The notes: generated by a model from the letters alone, not told the origin. A stretch of 64,000 nt of DNA from WRGT01 sp942493035 (GCA_942493035.1 OW818666.1:496001-560000); one strand, 5' to 3'. Positions 44,252-54,272 are shown, counted from the first letter of the stretch. Translations and numbers: made by a program.

Positions 44252-45673
44252 ATGGTTAATTTAATACTTTGCGGGGGCAGCGGAACACGCCTATGGCCGC
44301 TTTCAAGACAGATGTTCCCAAAGCAGTTTGTAAAATTGGTAAACGATAATTCATTATTTCAGGAAACAGTTAACCGTAATGTGCCAATATTCGACAAATT
44401 TTGTATAGTTACAAATAAAGATCACTACTTTCTTGCCGAACATCAGATGGAGGATTTAACTCTTAACAAAGATAAGATTTTTGTTCTTGAACCTGTGGGC
44501 CGGAATACTGCTCCAGCCATTGCACTGGCCTGTTTTAACTACGATCCGGACGATATAGTTTTTGTAACTCCATCAGATCATCTTATACGGGATATAGATT
44601 CATATAATGACAAAATAAAAAAAGGTGTGGAAGCAGCAAGAGAAGGGAAGCTGGTTACATTTGGCATTAAACCTGAATACCCGGAAACCGGCTATGGTTA
44701 TATTGAAGCTGATATAAAGAATACTGATGACAGTGCTATTTACAAAGTAAATAATTTTAAAGAAAAACCTGATCAGAAAACAGCTGAAAAATATATTTCC
44801 GCCGGAAATTTTTACTGGAACAGTGGGATGTTTGTTTTTAAAGCAGGTGTATTTCTTGAAGAGCTGAAAAAATATTCTTATAATCTATATGAAAAGTCTT
44901 TGATTGCATTTGAAAATTCCATGAAAGATAAAGACGGGAATAGAAGTTTAAAAGTACATGTTACGGATACATGTATGAATGAGATTCCTTCTGATAGTAT
45001 AGATTATGCAGTAATGGAGAAGTCGGATAATGTATACGTTGTTCCATCCGAAATAGGCTGGACAGATCTGGGGAGTTTTGATTCAATTTATGACATTACC
45101 GAAAAAGATGAGTCCGGTAATTCCTCTGACCCTAATCTGATTTCAGTAGATTCAAAGAATAACCTTGTATTTTCCGATAATAGAAAGATAGCGCTTGTGG
45201 GGATTGAAGATCTTATTGTTGTAGATACAGATGATGCTTTACTTGTTACCAGAAAAGGGTGTTCACAGAATGTAAAAAATGTAGTTAACAGACTTCAAAG
45301 AGGTACAGCATCTGAAAAAGAGATGACGGTTGTTCATTCTACTGTACATCGTCCCTGGGGTGCCTATACCGTCCTTGAAGATAATGCTGCTTTTAAAATA
45401 AAAAAAATAGTAGTAAAACCGGGAAAAAGACTCTCTCTTCAGAAGCATCTTCATAGAAGTGAACATTGGGTAGTAGTAGCCGGAACAGCAATAGTTCAGG
45501 TGGGCAGTGAAGAGAAAATAGTAAGGAAAAATGAGTCGATCTATATCCCCATGGGGGAAATTCACAGGCTTTCAAATAGCGGCAAAATTGATCTTGCTAT
45601 CATTGAAACACAGGTTGGTGATTATCTTGGCGAGGATGATATTATAAGGGTGCAGGATGATTTTAACAGGTAA
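44252..45673 (+). CDS. manC: Mannose-1-phosphate guanylyltransferase / mannose-6-phosphate isomerase
   Basis: A 473-residue bifunctional enzyme. The nucleotidyltransferase part (about 1-340) has the signature LCGGSGTRLWPLSR near the start and FVTPSDH and EKPD motifs. The C-terminal cupin (about 350-473; RPWGAYTVLEDN, KPGKRLSLQKHLHRSEHWVVVAG) is the type II phosphomannose isomerase. It makes GDP-mannose for surface polysaccharide. AGAGGA precedes the ATG. It is the first gene of the polysaccharide cluster. Confidence 0.93.
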   Translation: MVNLILCGGSGTRLWPLSRQMFPKQFVKLVNDNSLFQETVNRNVPIFDKFCIVTNKDHYFLAEHQMEDLTLNKDKIFVLEPVGRNTAPAIALACFNYDPDDIVFVTPSDHLIRDIDSYNDKIKKGVEAAREGKLVTFGIKPEYPETGYGYIEADIKNTDDSAIYKVNNFKEKPDQKTAEKYISAGNFYWNSGMFVFKAGVFLEELKKYSYNLYEKSLIAFENSMKDKDGNRSLKVHVTDTCMNEIPSDSIDYAVMEKSDNVYVVPSEIGWTDLGSFDSIYDITEKDESGNSSDPNLISVDSKNNLVFSDNRKIALVGIEDLIVVDTDDALLVTRKGCSQNVKNVVNRLQRGTASEKEMTVVHSTVHRPWGAYTVLEDNAAFKIKKIVVKPGKRLSLQKHLHRSEHWVVVAGTAIVQVGSEEKIVRKNESIYIPMGEIHRLSNSGKIDLAIIETQVGDYLGEDDIIRVQDDFNR

Positions 45674-45872
45674 AGTTGATAAAGGGGTTCAGTCCAAATA
45701 GTCTGAAGTTGAAAGTTAAAAGTATCGAATCACAAACTTTCAACTTTGCCCTTTCATCTTTCATCTGTCCAAAACCAATAATCCTCTTGACATAAATACT
45801 CTTTTTTCTTTTTAGTAAAAGGAGATCCGCAGTATTTATGATAAAAGATTGAAATGTGCTAAATAAGGTTAT
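45674..45872. repeat. AAGTTGAAAG inverted repeat, copy 1
   Basis: Within 45700-45770 AGTCTGAAGTTGAAAG and CTTTCAACTTTG..CATCTGTCC form an imperfect inverted repeat with CGAATCACAAACTTTC in the centre. The same words recur around 46690-46840. A TTGACA at 45787 with AAAGGAG at 45818 may belong to a promoter/leader of wzm, but no -10 is clear. Confidence 0.55.
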
Positions 45873-46697
45873 ATGTTTATAATAAAAATTATCAAAGAAC
45901 TCTTCGGGTTTGTACGGGATATATATGAAAAACGCTTTTTGATATTTGAACTTGTTAAACGCGATTTCAAAAGCCGCTATATGGGCTCTGTTCTGGGTCT
46001 TGTCTGGGCTGTTGTGCAGCCGCTTTTAATAAGTGCAATTATGTGGTTTGTTTTTACATTTGGATTTAAAACTGGAAGAGGAGCCGATGGTGTTCCTTTT
46101 GTATGCTATCTTTTTACAGGGATGCTTGCATGGAATTATTTTTCAGAATCTCTTACGGGGTCAACTAACGTAATAACCGAATATTCTTTTCTTGTGAAAA
46201 AGATAAATTTTAGGCTTAGTATTCTTCCTATTGTTAAACTTTTAAGCTCCGGATTAATAAGTGTAATTTTTATGGGGATTGTAATCCTTATTCTACTCAT
46301 AAATGGGACATATCCTTCTTTCTGGTGGTTTCAGGTTATATATTATATGGTTGCCATGATGCTTTTGTCGCTTGGATTAAGCTGGATAACATCGGCAATG
46401 AATGTTTTTGTCAAAGATGTAGCTTATATTATATCTATTTTGATTCAATTCGGATTCTGGATGACCCCGATATTCTGGGATATCAATGTACTCCCTCCAA
46501 AGTGGCATATTATTGTAAAAATTAACCCCATGGCCTATATAGTCAATGGATACCGTGACTCACTTCTGTACCATAAGCCGTTCTGGGCAGGGGATCTTTT
46601 TTCAATAATCTGGTTCTGGAGTTTTACAGTTATTTCATTGCTTGTCGGGATTATTGTTTTTAAAAGGTTAAGACCTCATTTTGCAGATGTTATTTGA
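45873..46697 (+). CDS. wzm: Wzm-type ABC polysaccharide export permease
   Basis: A 274-residue ABC-2 permease with six membrane helices. The sequence RDFKSRYMGSVLGLVWAVVQPLL is typical for O-antigen/teichoic-acid exporters. With the ATPase encoded next it moves lipid-linked O-polysaccharide across the inner membrane. A repeat region separates the two genes. Confidence 0.92.
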   Translation: MFIIKIIKELFGFVRDIYEKRFLIFELVKRDFKSRYMGSVLGLVWAVVQPLLISAIMWFVFTFGFKTGRGADGVPFVCYLFTGMLAWNYFSESLTGSTNVITEYSFLVKKINFRLSILPIVKLLSSGLISVIFMGIVILILLINGTYPSFWWFQVIYYMVAMMLLSLGLSWITSAMNVFVKDVAYIISILIQFGFWMTPIFWDINVLPPKWHIIVKINPMAYIVNGYRDSLLYHKPFWAGDLFSIIWFWSFTVISLLVGIIVFKRLRPHFADVI

Positions 46698-46836
46698 AAG
46701 GCAGTTGAAAGTCGAAAGGCTAAAGGCCGTCTAAAGATGAAAGTTGAAAGTGTCGAATCTCAAACTTATACCTTTCAACTTTAGACTGAAAAAAAATCCG
46801 AATCACAAACTTTCCTCTTTCAACTTTAGACTTAAT
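46690..46836. repeat. AAGTTGAAAG inverted repeat, copy 2
   Basis: GTCTAAAGATGAAAGTTGAAAG is answered by CTTTCAACTTTAGAC twice (46785 and 46818), with CGAATCTCAAACTT and CGAATCACAAACTT between. It looks like a doubled form of the repeat at 45700-45770. It lies between wzm and wzt. Confidence 0.6.
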
Positions 46837-46850
46837 ACAAGGAGCCCAAC

Positions 46851-48149
46851 TTGTCACAAGATAACAACAATGCCATCCGTGTAGAAAACCTGTCAAAGGC
46901 CTACAAGCTTTACAATAAGCCTGTTGATAGGATGAAGGAATCTCTTCATCCATTTCGTAAAAAATATCATCATGATTTTTACGCACTGAATGATGTTTCA
47001 TTTGAAGTGAAGAAGGGGGAGACTGTCGGAATTATAGGGAAGAATGGCAGTGGTAAATCTACTCTTCTTAAGGTAATTACAGGGGTGCTTACTCCAACAT
47101 CGGGAAGTGTACAGGTTAATGGTAAAATAAGTGCGCTGCTTGAACTTGGTGCTGGATTTAATCCGGAGTTTACAGGTGTTGAAAATGTTTATTTTAATGG
47201 TTCGATTATGGGATATACAAGAGCAGAGATGAGTGAGAAGATGGATGATATTCTTTCTTTTGCTGATATAGGAGAATTTGCTTACCAGCCGGTAAAGATT
47301 TATTCAAGTGGAATGTTTGCAAGATTGGCTTTTTCTTTAGCAATAAATGTAGAACCGGAAATTCTAATTGTTGATGAGGCATTGAGTGTTGGAGATATAG
47401 CTTTTCAAGCTAAATGCTATAAAAAATTTCAAGAATACCAGAAGCTTGGTAAGACAATTATTTTTGTTACACATTCTGTTGATTTGATAATAAAATATTG
47501 TCATAAAGCGATATTGCTTCATAATGGAGTGATACTTAAGCATGATGATTCTAAGCAAACTGTTGAACTTTTCAGGAAAATAATGGTTAATACGGATGCT
47601 GCTAGAGGTTTTTCTGAAAATGATCAGACTGTGAATGAAAATGACGAAGCTGTACCTAAATCTGAAGTATTGAAAAGTTTATTACCAGTAAATCCTAAGC
47701 CAATTGTTTATGGGACATTTGAAGCAGAGATAATTGATTTTGGTATAATCAATGAAGAGAATAAAGTGACAAACCAGATTTATCATAATGAAGTGTATTC
47801 AGTGGTTATGAAAATTAAATTTAATAAAGATATTCTTGATCCAATATTTGCGTATACTATTAAAAATGTTCATGGGCTTGAATTGACTGGAACAAACTCG
47901 TTAAATCTTAATCAGGTATTTGGTCTGATTAAAAGTGGTGAGATAGTAAAAGTTACATTCAAACAGAAAATGATTTTAAATTCCGGTCAATACTTATTGG
48001 CTTTAGGCTGCACAAAATTTGTAAATGATAATTTGACTGTATATCATCGCATCTACGATGCTGTTGCAATGGATATTGTGTCGTCTGTAATGGCAACTGG
48101 GTTTGCATTTGCAGATTCAATTCTTGAATATAAAAGTGTATTAGAATGA
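46851..48149 (+). CDS. wzt: Wzt-type O-antigen ABC ATPase with C-terminal carbohydrate-binding domain
   Basis: A 432-residue protein that begins at a TTG with AAGGAG at good spacing. The ATPase part (about 1-235) has Walker A GKNGSGKS, signature YSSGMFARL and Walker B LIVDEAL. From about 255 to 432 there is a beta-rich domain like the Wzt C-terminal domain of E. coli O8/O9a, which reads the non-reducing-end cap of the finished chain. Such a domain predicts cap-dependent export. The next gene, a methyltransferase, overlaps by four bases. Confidence 0.92.
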   Translation: MSQDNNNAIRVENLSKAYKLYNKPVDRMKESLHPFRKKYHHDFYALNDVSFEVKKGETVGIIGKNGSGKSTLLKVITGVLTPTSGSVQVNGKISALLELGAGFNPEFTGVENVYFNGSIMGYTRAEMSEKMDDILSFADIGEFAYQPVKIYSSGMFARLAFSLAINVEPEILIVDEALSVGDIAFQAKCYKKFQEYQKLGKTIIFVTHSVDLIIKYCHKAILLHNGVILKHDDSKQTVELFRKIMVNTDAARGFSENDQTVNENDEAVPKSEVLKSLLPVNPKPIVYGTFEAEIIDFGIINEENKVTNQIYHNEVYSVVMKIKFNKDILDPIFAYTIKNVHGLELTGTNSLNLNQVFGLIKSGEIVKVTFKQKMILNSGQYLLALGCTKFVNDNLTVYHRIYDAVAMDIVSSVMATGFAFADSILEYKSVLE

Positions 48150-49036
48150 CAAAATTAAACCTGGATTTTTATAAAGGAACTGATCTGTATAGCGATGGTG
48201 ATGTTGAAGATGATATTCTTGAAATAGTTAAAAATAATAAAGATTTTACTGAAATTTTAAGAATGGATAATCGTTGGCCGGTGATGTATCATCTATCACC
48301 ATATCGAAGTAATCTACTTGAATGGTATGATTTTAATACAAATGGATCACTTCTTGAAATTGGCGGAGGTTGTGGAGCCTTTTCAGGAATGTTTGCAGAA
48401 AGACTTCATAATGTTCAGGTCGTTGAATTGTCTAAAAGACGAGCTGATATTATTCATGAGCGGCATAACCACTTTAATAATCTTGAAATAATTGTCGGTA
48501 ATCTGAATGATATTGTTTTTAAAGAAAAATTTGATTACATAACTTTAATAGGTGTTCTTGAATATGCGGGTAAGTTTACAGAAGGTGATGATCCTTACAG
48601 GTCTTTTTTGAAGACTATGTTGAATCATTTAAATCCTGGTGGAAAGCTTATTGTCGCAATTGAAAATAAATATGGATTAAAATACTGGGCAGGCGCTAAA
48701 GAAGATCATACTGGACGAATGTTTGACAGTATCGAAAATTATCCTATTGATAAATCCATAATGACATTTGGAAAGACTGAATTAAGTGAACTTTTAATCT
48801 CCGCAGGATTGAGTAACCTGGAGTTTTATTATCCGATGCCTGATTATAAATTGCCTAAAATAATTTATTCAGACATGTATTTACCTGATGAAACTGCAAG
48901 CTTTGACGAGTATTCCCCTAATTATGATCAGGAAAGGTTTAATCTTTTCAGTGAAAATCGTGCATTTGCAGGAATAATAAAAAACAGGATGTTTGATTTT
49001 TTTGCTAATTCTTTTCTTGTATTTGCAGGTCGCTAG
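48146..49036 (+). CDS. Class I SAM methyltransferase, candidate O-chain capping enzyme
   Basis: A 296-residue protein. SAM motif I is LLEIGGGCGAFSGMFAER (about 69-86), and motif IV lies near FDYITLIGVLEYAG. After the Rossmann core comes FYYPMPDYKLPKIIYSDMYLP and finally FFANSFLVFAGR, the segment that in many polysaccharide clusters leads directly into a kinase-like domain. Here the protein stops at that point. It overlaps wzt (ATGA), whose C-terminal domain would read a methylated or phosphomethylated end. The missing kinase part may be the product of 56352-57314. Confidence 0.82.
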   Translation: MTKLNLDFYKGTDLYSDGDVEDDILEIVKNNKDFTEILRMDNRWPVMYHLSPYRSNLLEWYDFNTNGSLLEIGGGCGAFSGMFAERLHNVQVVELSKRRADIIHERHNHFNNLEIIVGNLNDIVFKEKFDYITLIGVLEYAGKFTEGDDPYRSFLKTMLNHLNPGGKLIVAIENKYGLKYWAGAKEDHTGRMFDSIENYPIDKSIMTFGKTELSELLISAGLSNLEFYYPMPDYKLPKIIYSDMYLPDETASFDEYSPNYDQERFNLFSENRAFAGIIKNRMFDFFANSFLVFAGR

Positions 49037-49054
49037 ATAATCTTAGGGGTTAAA

Positions 49055-50611
49055 ATGTCAGATAGAAGATTTTTATTCTACAATATCTTTATTTCATTAC
49101 TCATATCAATAATCATTAATGCTATATCTTTTTATTTTCAGGGTCATGTTGGATTTAATTTATGGGATGAAGGCTTTTTATGGTATGGTGTTCAGCGAGT
49201 GATGTCAGGAGAGGTGCCTATTCGTGATTTTATGGCGTATGATCCTGGACGTTATTACTGGTCTGCTGCAATAATGAGACTCTTTAGTTCTAGCGGAATT
49301 ATGCAGCTAAGATTATCTGTAGCTGCATTTCAAGTGATTGGTCTTTTTTGTGGGGTATTACTAGTTTATAAAAGTTTAAACAAAATTAACAGATTTAATT
49401 TATTCTATCTAACTATTTGTGCACTAACAATGTTCATATGGATGTACCCTCGGCATAAACTTTTTGATATATCACTTTCTATTATTCTCATTAGTGTTTT
49501 ATCATTTCTTGTACATAAACCTGTTAAATACAGATATTTTCTTTCGGGTTTATTTCTCGGTTTTGTTGCGGTATTCGGTAAAAATCATGGGATGTATGGT
49601 TTATTAGGAAGTTTAGGGGTAATAGCTTATGTTTTTTTAAACAATAAAAATTATAGGGATTTCTTCAAGACATTTCTTATCTGGTTCTCTGGTTTAATAA
49701 TCGGTTATTCCCCAATAATAATAATGTCTATTTCTATCCAGGGATTTGCCAAAGCATTCTGGAATAGCATACGTTTTTTATTCGAATCAAAGAGTACAAA
49801 TCTACCACTTCCGATCCCATGGCCGTGGACTGAACATGTTGTACAATTACCTTTTGAAGATGCTTTACGAGGAGTATTGGTTGGTTCTTTTTTTATAGTA
49901 ATAGTGGCATTCGGTATAGCGGGCCTTGCATTTTTGGGTTTCCGATTAATTAAGAAAAAAGTTATACATCCGGTTCTTGTCTCCGCTATATTTTTATCTA
50001 TACCCTATGCTCAGTACGCTTATTCAAGAGCAGATGTTGGACATCTGGCACATGGTATTTTCCCTTTTTTGATAGGGAGTTTTATCTTTCTAGATGCAAG
50101 GAAAGGCGGGGTTAAGTGGGTATTTTCACTGATAATCTGTTGTTCAAGTTTTTTGGTTATGTATCAGTTTCACCCTGGATGGCAATATTTTAAGAATAAA
50201 GAAAATTTTGTTGAAGTAAAAATATCCGGAAGTAAACTAAAAGTTGATCGGGGTACTGCAAGTGATATAGTAATGCTTACTGTGCTTGTAGATAAATATG
50301 CCATAGGTGATAGAACCTTTATTGCTACACCATTCTGGCCTGGAGCTTATGCTGTTTTTAACCGGAAATCACCAATGTGGGAGATTTATGCTTTATTTCC
50401 AAGAAGTGAATCATTTGAAATGGGAGAGGTTGAACGTATTAAGTTTATGAATCCTGCTTTTGCAGTTATATTCAATTTACCGTTGGATGGTAGGGAGGAT
50501 TTGAGGTTTTGTAATACGCATCCATTAATCGATAGATATATTATGGAAAATTTTGATCCTGTAACAGGTGTAACTAATAATTCTGCTTATCAGATATATA
50601 GGGGCAGGTAG
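49055..50611 (+). CDS. Multi-pass membrane glycosyltransferase-like protein
   Basis: A 518-residue protein with about ten membrane helices. An early loop shows NLWDEGFLWYGVQRVMSGEVPIRDFMAYDPGRYYWSA, close to the Asp/Glu-containing first periplasmic loop of GT-C enzymes (PMT/ArnT-like) that use polyprenyl-phosphate sugars. It probably adds a sugar on the periplasmic side. AGGGG precedes the ATG. Donor and acceptor are unknown. Confidence 0.7.
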   Translation: MSDRRFLFYNIFISLLISIIINAISFYFQGHVGFNLWDEGFLWYGVQRVMSGEVPIRDFMAYDPGRYYWSAAIMRLFSSSGIMQLRLSVAAFQVIGLFCGVLLVYKSLNKINRFNLFYLTICALTMFIWMYPRHKLFDISLSIILISVLSFLVHKPVKYRYFLSGLFLGFVAVFGKNHGMYGLLGSLGVIAYVFLNNKNYRDFFKTFLIWFSGLIIGYSPIIIMSISIQGFAKAFWNSIRFLFESKSTNLPLPIPWPWTEHVVQLPFEDALRGVLVGSFFIVIVAFGIAGLAFLGFRLIKKKVIHPVLVSAIFLSIPYAQYAYSRADVGHLAHGIFPFLIGSFIFLDARKGGVKWVFSLIICCSSFLVMYQFHPGWQYFKNKENFVEVKISGSKLKVDRGTASDIVMLTVLVDKYAIGDRTFIATPFWPGAYAVFNRKSPMWEIYALFPRSESFEMGEVERIKFMNPAFAVIFNLPLDGREDLRFCNTHPLIDRYIMENFDPVTGVTNNSAYQIYRGR

Positions 50612-50619
50612 GGAATAAA

Positions 50620-51324
50620 TTGAAAAAAGTAGCAATTTTACAATCTAATTATATCCCATGGAAAGGATATTTTGATATGATAAATATGGTTGATGAATTT
50701 ATACTTTATGATGATATGCAGTATACACGAAGAGACTGGCGCAATCGAAATAAAATTAAAACATCAAATGGTTTGATATGGCTTACTATACCGGTTGAAG
50801 TTAAAGGAAAATATTTTCAAAAGATAAATGAAACAAAGATTAACGAAGATGGTTGGGGTAAACAACATTGGAATTCAATTAAGCATAATTATTCGAAATG
50901 TAAATATTTTCTAGAATATAAAGATATCTTTCAAAATCTTTATATTGATTGTAAAGAAGATTTATTAAGTTTGGTCAATTATAATTTTATAATTGCTATT
51001 AATACTATACTTGGAATAGAAACAAAAATAACATGGTCAAATGATTATAAATTGGTTGATGGTAAGACAGAAAGACTTGTTGGTTTATGTAAAAGTGCTG
51101 GTGCAACAGAGTATTTATCAGGTCCCGCTGCAAAAGATTATATTGTGGAAGATCTGTTTAGGGAAGAGAATATTAAATTATTCTGGATGGATTATTCAGG
51201 ATATCCGGAGTACGATCAAAAGTATCCACCCTTTGAACATGGCGTCAGTATATTAGATCTGATATTTAATGAAGGTCCTGATTCTCAAAAATATATGAAA
51301 AGTTTTCAAGGTATTGAAAGATGA
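50620..51324 (+). CDS. WbqC-like family protein
   Basis: A 234-residue protein beginning at a TTG (GTAGGG upstream). It follows the WbqC-like family from the first residues: AILQSNYIPWKGYFDMINMVDEFILYDDMQYTRRDWRNRNKIK. The family is found in O-antigen clusters and may act in amino-sugar modification, but its chemistry is not settled. Its end overlaps the next gene by four bases (ATGA). Confidence 0.85.
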   Translation: MKKVAILQSNYIPWKGYFDMINMVDEFILYDDMQYTRRDWRNRNKIKTSNGLIWLTIPVEVKGKYFQKINETKINEDGWGKQHWNSIKHNYSKCKYFLEYKDIFQNLYIDCKEDLLSLVNYNFIIAINTILGIETKITWSNDYKLVDGKTERLVGLCKSAGATEYLSGPAAKDYIVEDLFREENIKLFWMDYSGYPEYDQKYPPFEHGVSILDLIFNEGPDSQKYMKSFQGIER

Positions 51325-52244
51325 AATTATCGGTAGTTACGACTATGTACTCCTCTGCGCCATATCTTTGCGAATTTTATAAAAGATCTGTTGAAACTGC
51401 GAAAAAAATCACCAAAGACTATGAAATAATCTTCGTAAACGATGGTTCTCCTGATGGTTCATTAATGATAGCTGTTGATCTTATAAAAAAAGATAAAAGA
51501 GTAAAAGTTATAGATCTTTCTCGGAATTTTGGGCATCATAAAGCAATAATGACTGGTCTTTCTCATGCTAAAGGTGATTTTGTTTTTTTAATAGATTGTG
51601 ATCTTGAAGAAGAACCGGAATGGATGGAGAATTTCTGGAGAGAGTTGAATAAAGATAAAGAAGTAGATGTTATTTATGGTGTACAAAAAAAGCGCAAGGG
51701 AAATATCTGGGAGAAATTAACTGGGTATCTATTTTATAAACTATATAATTTTCTTTCTGATGTCAAAGTCCCGCACGATATTGTTACATCAAGACTTATG
51801 AAAAAAACTTATGTAAATGCTCTTGTAAGTTATCAGGAGCGTGAACTGTTCCTTGCAGGAATATGGGCAGATGCCGGTTTTAATCAGAAGCCAATAACAA
51901 TTGTTAAAGGAAGTGGTAGTCCAACAACCTATTCACTCAAAAGCAAAATCAGTATTTTGATAAATTCAATAACATCATTCAGCAGCAAACCTCTTAGAAT
52001 TATATATTATACTGGACTTATTATCAGTTTTTTTTCATTTCTATTTATAATAAAAATTGGGGTGCAAAAAATATTTGGAAATGTTGGTGTTTCAGGATGG
52101 ACCTCATTGATTGTGTCACTTTGGACTATTGGTGGAATTATTATTCTTAGCATAGGAATGGTCGGTATATATTTGTCTAAAATGTTTATTGAAGTAAAAA
52201 GCCGTCCATATTCAATTATAAAAAAAATTTATGAAAAAAAGTGA
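51321..52244 (+). CDS. GT2 glycosyltransferase (GtrB/DPM1 type)
   Basis: A 307-residue membrane-anchored enzyme. The catalytic domain shows IIFVNDGSPDGS and the DXD-like DCDLEEEP; two helices near 230-255 and 265-290 anchor it, as in GtrB-type polyprenyl-phosphate glycosyltransferases. It may make the lipid-linked sugar used by the GT-C-like protein at 49055. It overlaps the WbqC-like gene by four bases. Confidence 0.87.
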   Translation: MKLSVVTTMYSSAPYLCEFYKRSVETAKKITKDYEIIFVNDGSPDGSLMIAVDLIKKDKRVKVIDLSRNFGHHKAIMTGLSHAKGDFVFLIDCDLEEEPEWMENFWRELNKDKEVDVIYGVQKKRKGNIWEKLTGYLFYKLYNFLSDVKVPHDIVTSRLMKKTYVNALVSYQERELFLAGIWADAGFNQKPITIVKGSGSPTTYSLKSKISILINSITSFSSKPLRIIYYTGLIISFFSFLFIIKIGVQKIFGNVGVSGWTSLIVSLWTIGGIIILSIGMVGIYLSKMFIEVKSRPYSIIKKIYEKK

Positions 52245-52311
52245 TTCCTTTCGAGTTGGTAATAGTAATAAAATGAAAAAGATTATAATACATTTATAGA
52301 GGGCGGTCTTT

Positions 52312-52983
52312 GTGAATTCTAAAAAAAAAATTATTATTTTCGGTACTGGTGATAATGCACAATTGGCTCATTATTATATAACACTCGAAAAAAAGTATGA
52401 TGTTGTTGGGTTTACAATTGACCAAATATATATAAAAGATGATGTGTTTATGAATCTACCCGTTAAAGCATTTGAGACAATTGAGAATAACTTTTCACCT
52501 GATGACTGTTTAATGTTCATTGCAATTGGTTATACTCAGATGAATCATATTCGTTCAGATCGATTTTTAGAATCAAAAAAAAAGGGGTATAAGTTTTATA
52601 CATATATTAGCCCTCGAGCTTCATGTTATGAAAATGTTGATATCGGTGAAAACTGTTTTATACTTGAAGATAATACAATCCAACCTTTTGTAAAAATTGG
52701 GAATAATGTTGTGTTGTGGAGCGGTAATCACATCGGCCATCATTCAGTAATTGGTGATCATTGTTTTATAACATCTCATGTTGTGGTTTCTGGTGGTGTT
52801 AACGTGGGTGACTATTCATTTATAGGAGTAAATGCGACTTTAAGAGATCACATAACCATCGGAAAAGAATGTGTTATAGGTGCTGGTTCAATAATAATGC
52901 ATAACATAAACGATAAAGATGTTTATGTGCCCGAGAGAACTAAACTGTATAAGAAGAAGAGTAATGAACTGGAGAAATTGTAA
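52312..52983 (+). CDS. NeuD/PglD-type sugar acyltransferase
   Basis: A 223-residue protein beginning at a GTG with AGAGGGCGG upstream. An N-terminal Rossmann-like part (IIIFGTGDNAQLAHYYI) is followed by hexapeptide (left-handed beta-helix) repeats (about 105-205; IGENCFILEDNTIQPFVKIGNNVVLWSG) with the catalytic His probably in GNHIGHHSVIG. It is likely to transfer an acetyl or similar group to an amino sugar. As wecE makes a 4-amino sugar in this cluster, N-acetylation of that product is a reasonable guess. Confidence 0.82.
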   Translation: MNSKKKIIIFGTGDNAQLAHYYITLEKKYDVVGFTIDQIYIKDDVFMNLPVKAFETIENNFSPDDCLMFIAIGYTQMNHIRSDRFLESKKKGYKFYTYISPRASCYENVDIGENCFILEDNTIQPFVKIGNNVVLWSGNHIGHHSVIGDHCFITSHVVVSGGVNVGDYSFIGVNATLRDHITIGKECVIGAGSIIMHNINDKDVYVPERTKLYKKKSNELEKL

Positions 52984-52986
52984 ACA

Positions 52987-53889
52987 ATGAATTGGGTAAA
53001 ACTTGGGCAAATTTATGAATTCAAAAGTTTTCATCAAAAACTACTCAGCCATGCTGCTAATCCTTTAGCCGTACATCTTAAAAATGATATTTATAGAATT
53101 TTTTTTAGTTCACGTGATTCTAATAGTAAATCATCAGTATCATTTGTAGATATTGATATTGAACTGAAAAAAACAATCTGCGAAAATAAAAAGCCTGTTA
53201 TTCTATATGGTGATGAAAAAAGCTTTTATTCTCATGGAATTAGTATCGGAAATATTTATACCGTTAATTCAGAAAAATATATGCTATTTATGGGATGGCA
53301 GATAAGAGATGGTAAACATTGGCGAGGTGACATTGGTAGACTTCGGCTTATTGGAGATGATTCATTAGTTCTTGATCCATGCGAAGCTTTTATGGAAGCC
53401 GATGAATACGATCCAGTTAGTCTGTCATATCCATGGATCATTTATGATGAAAATAAATACAAAATGTGGTACGGATCTACTATTACATGGGAAACTGAGA
53501 ATGGGGAGATGCTTCATGTTATAAAATATGCGACGTCTGGTGATGGTGTAAATTGGCAGAAACATGGAATTGCTATACCTTACATAATTGGAGAAGCACA
53601 GGCGTTTTCAAGGCCAACTGTTATAAGAGATAATTCAGGATATCATATGTGGTTTTCTTTTCGTTCGGGTGAGGGTACAAAATATAGGATAGGTTATGCA
53701 TATAGTAATGATGGTATTTTATGGGAAAGATTTGCTGATTCAGGCATTGATGTTTCAGTGAATGGATGGGATAGCGAAATGATTTGTTACCCTTTTGTTT
53801 TTGATCATAAAGGTAAAAGATATATGTTGTATAATGGAAACAGTTATGGTATATCAGGTTTTGGTCTTGCAGTACTTGAAAGAAATTAA
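52987..53889 (+). CDS. Glycoside-hydrolase-like five-bladed propeller protein
   Basis: A 300-residue soluble protein that resembles the N-terminal propeller of GH32/GH43/GH130-type enzymes (HAANPLAVHLKNDIYRIFFSSRD, SYPWIIYDENKYKMWYGS, MWFSFRSGEG, GWDSEMICYPFVF). Such proteins are common in O-antigen clusters and may not be true hydrolases. There is no signal peptide. It is four bases after the acyltransferase gene, so co-translation is likely. Confidence 0.72.
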   Translation: MNWVKLGQIYEFKSFHQKLLSHAANPLAVHLKNDIYRIFFSSRDSNSKSSVSFVDIDIELKKTICENKKPVILYGDEKSFYSHGISIGNIYTVNSEKYMLFMGWQIRDGKHWRGDIGRLRLIGDDSLVLDPCEAFMEADEYDPVSLSYPWIIYDENKYKMWYGSTITWETENGEMLHVIKYATSGDGVNWQKHGIAIPYIIGEAQAFSRPTVIRDNSGYHMWFSFRSGEGTKYRIGYAYSNDGILWERFADSGIDVSVNGWDSEMICYPFVFDHKGKRYMLYNGNSYGISGFGLAVLERN

Positions 53890-53906
53890 GGCATGCGGTA
53901 AGGTAA

Positions 53907-54272
53907 ATGGCATATTTATGTATTCTTGGAACAATTTTATTTACTGTATATGGGCAATTAATAATTAAATGGAGATTAAGTTTTTATGGTGCCATGCCGG
54001 AATGTTTGTTTGATAAATTTATATTTCTAATAAAACTTGTATTTGATCCATATATCTTTTCTGGTTTAGCTGGTGCTTTTATTGCATCATTATTATGGAT
54101 GGCTGCTATGACAAAACTTGAACTAAGTTATGCATATCCATTTGTTGGTCTAACATTTGTATTAGTTTTAATATTATCAGCTCTTTTTTTTAAAGAACCA
54201 TTAACAACTTATAAAGTAGTAGGTGTTGGATTTATTGCACTTGGTATAATAATTTCCAGCAGGTCAATATGA
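53907..54272 (+). CDS. EamA/SMR-type small membrane transporter
   Basis: A 121-residue protein with four membrane helices, resembling half-size DMT proteins such as ArnE/ArnF that flip lipid-linked sugars. YPFVGLTFVLVLILSALFFKEPL matches the family's last helices. It may translocate the polyprenyl-phosphate sugar used in the periplasm. It overlaps the next gene by four bases. Confidence 0.8.
   Translation: MAYLCILGTILFTVYGQLIIKWRLSFYGAMPECLFDKFIFLIKLVFDPYIFSGLAGAFIASLLWMAAMTKLELSYAYPFVGLTFVLVLILSALFFKEPLTTYKVVGVGFIALGIIISSRSI

Noticed and set aside
45263..45565. 100-codon minus-strand frame inside manC
   Set aside because: It is antisense to a conserved enzyme domain and is Phe/Tyr-rich nonsense.
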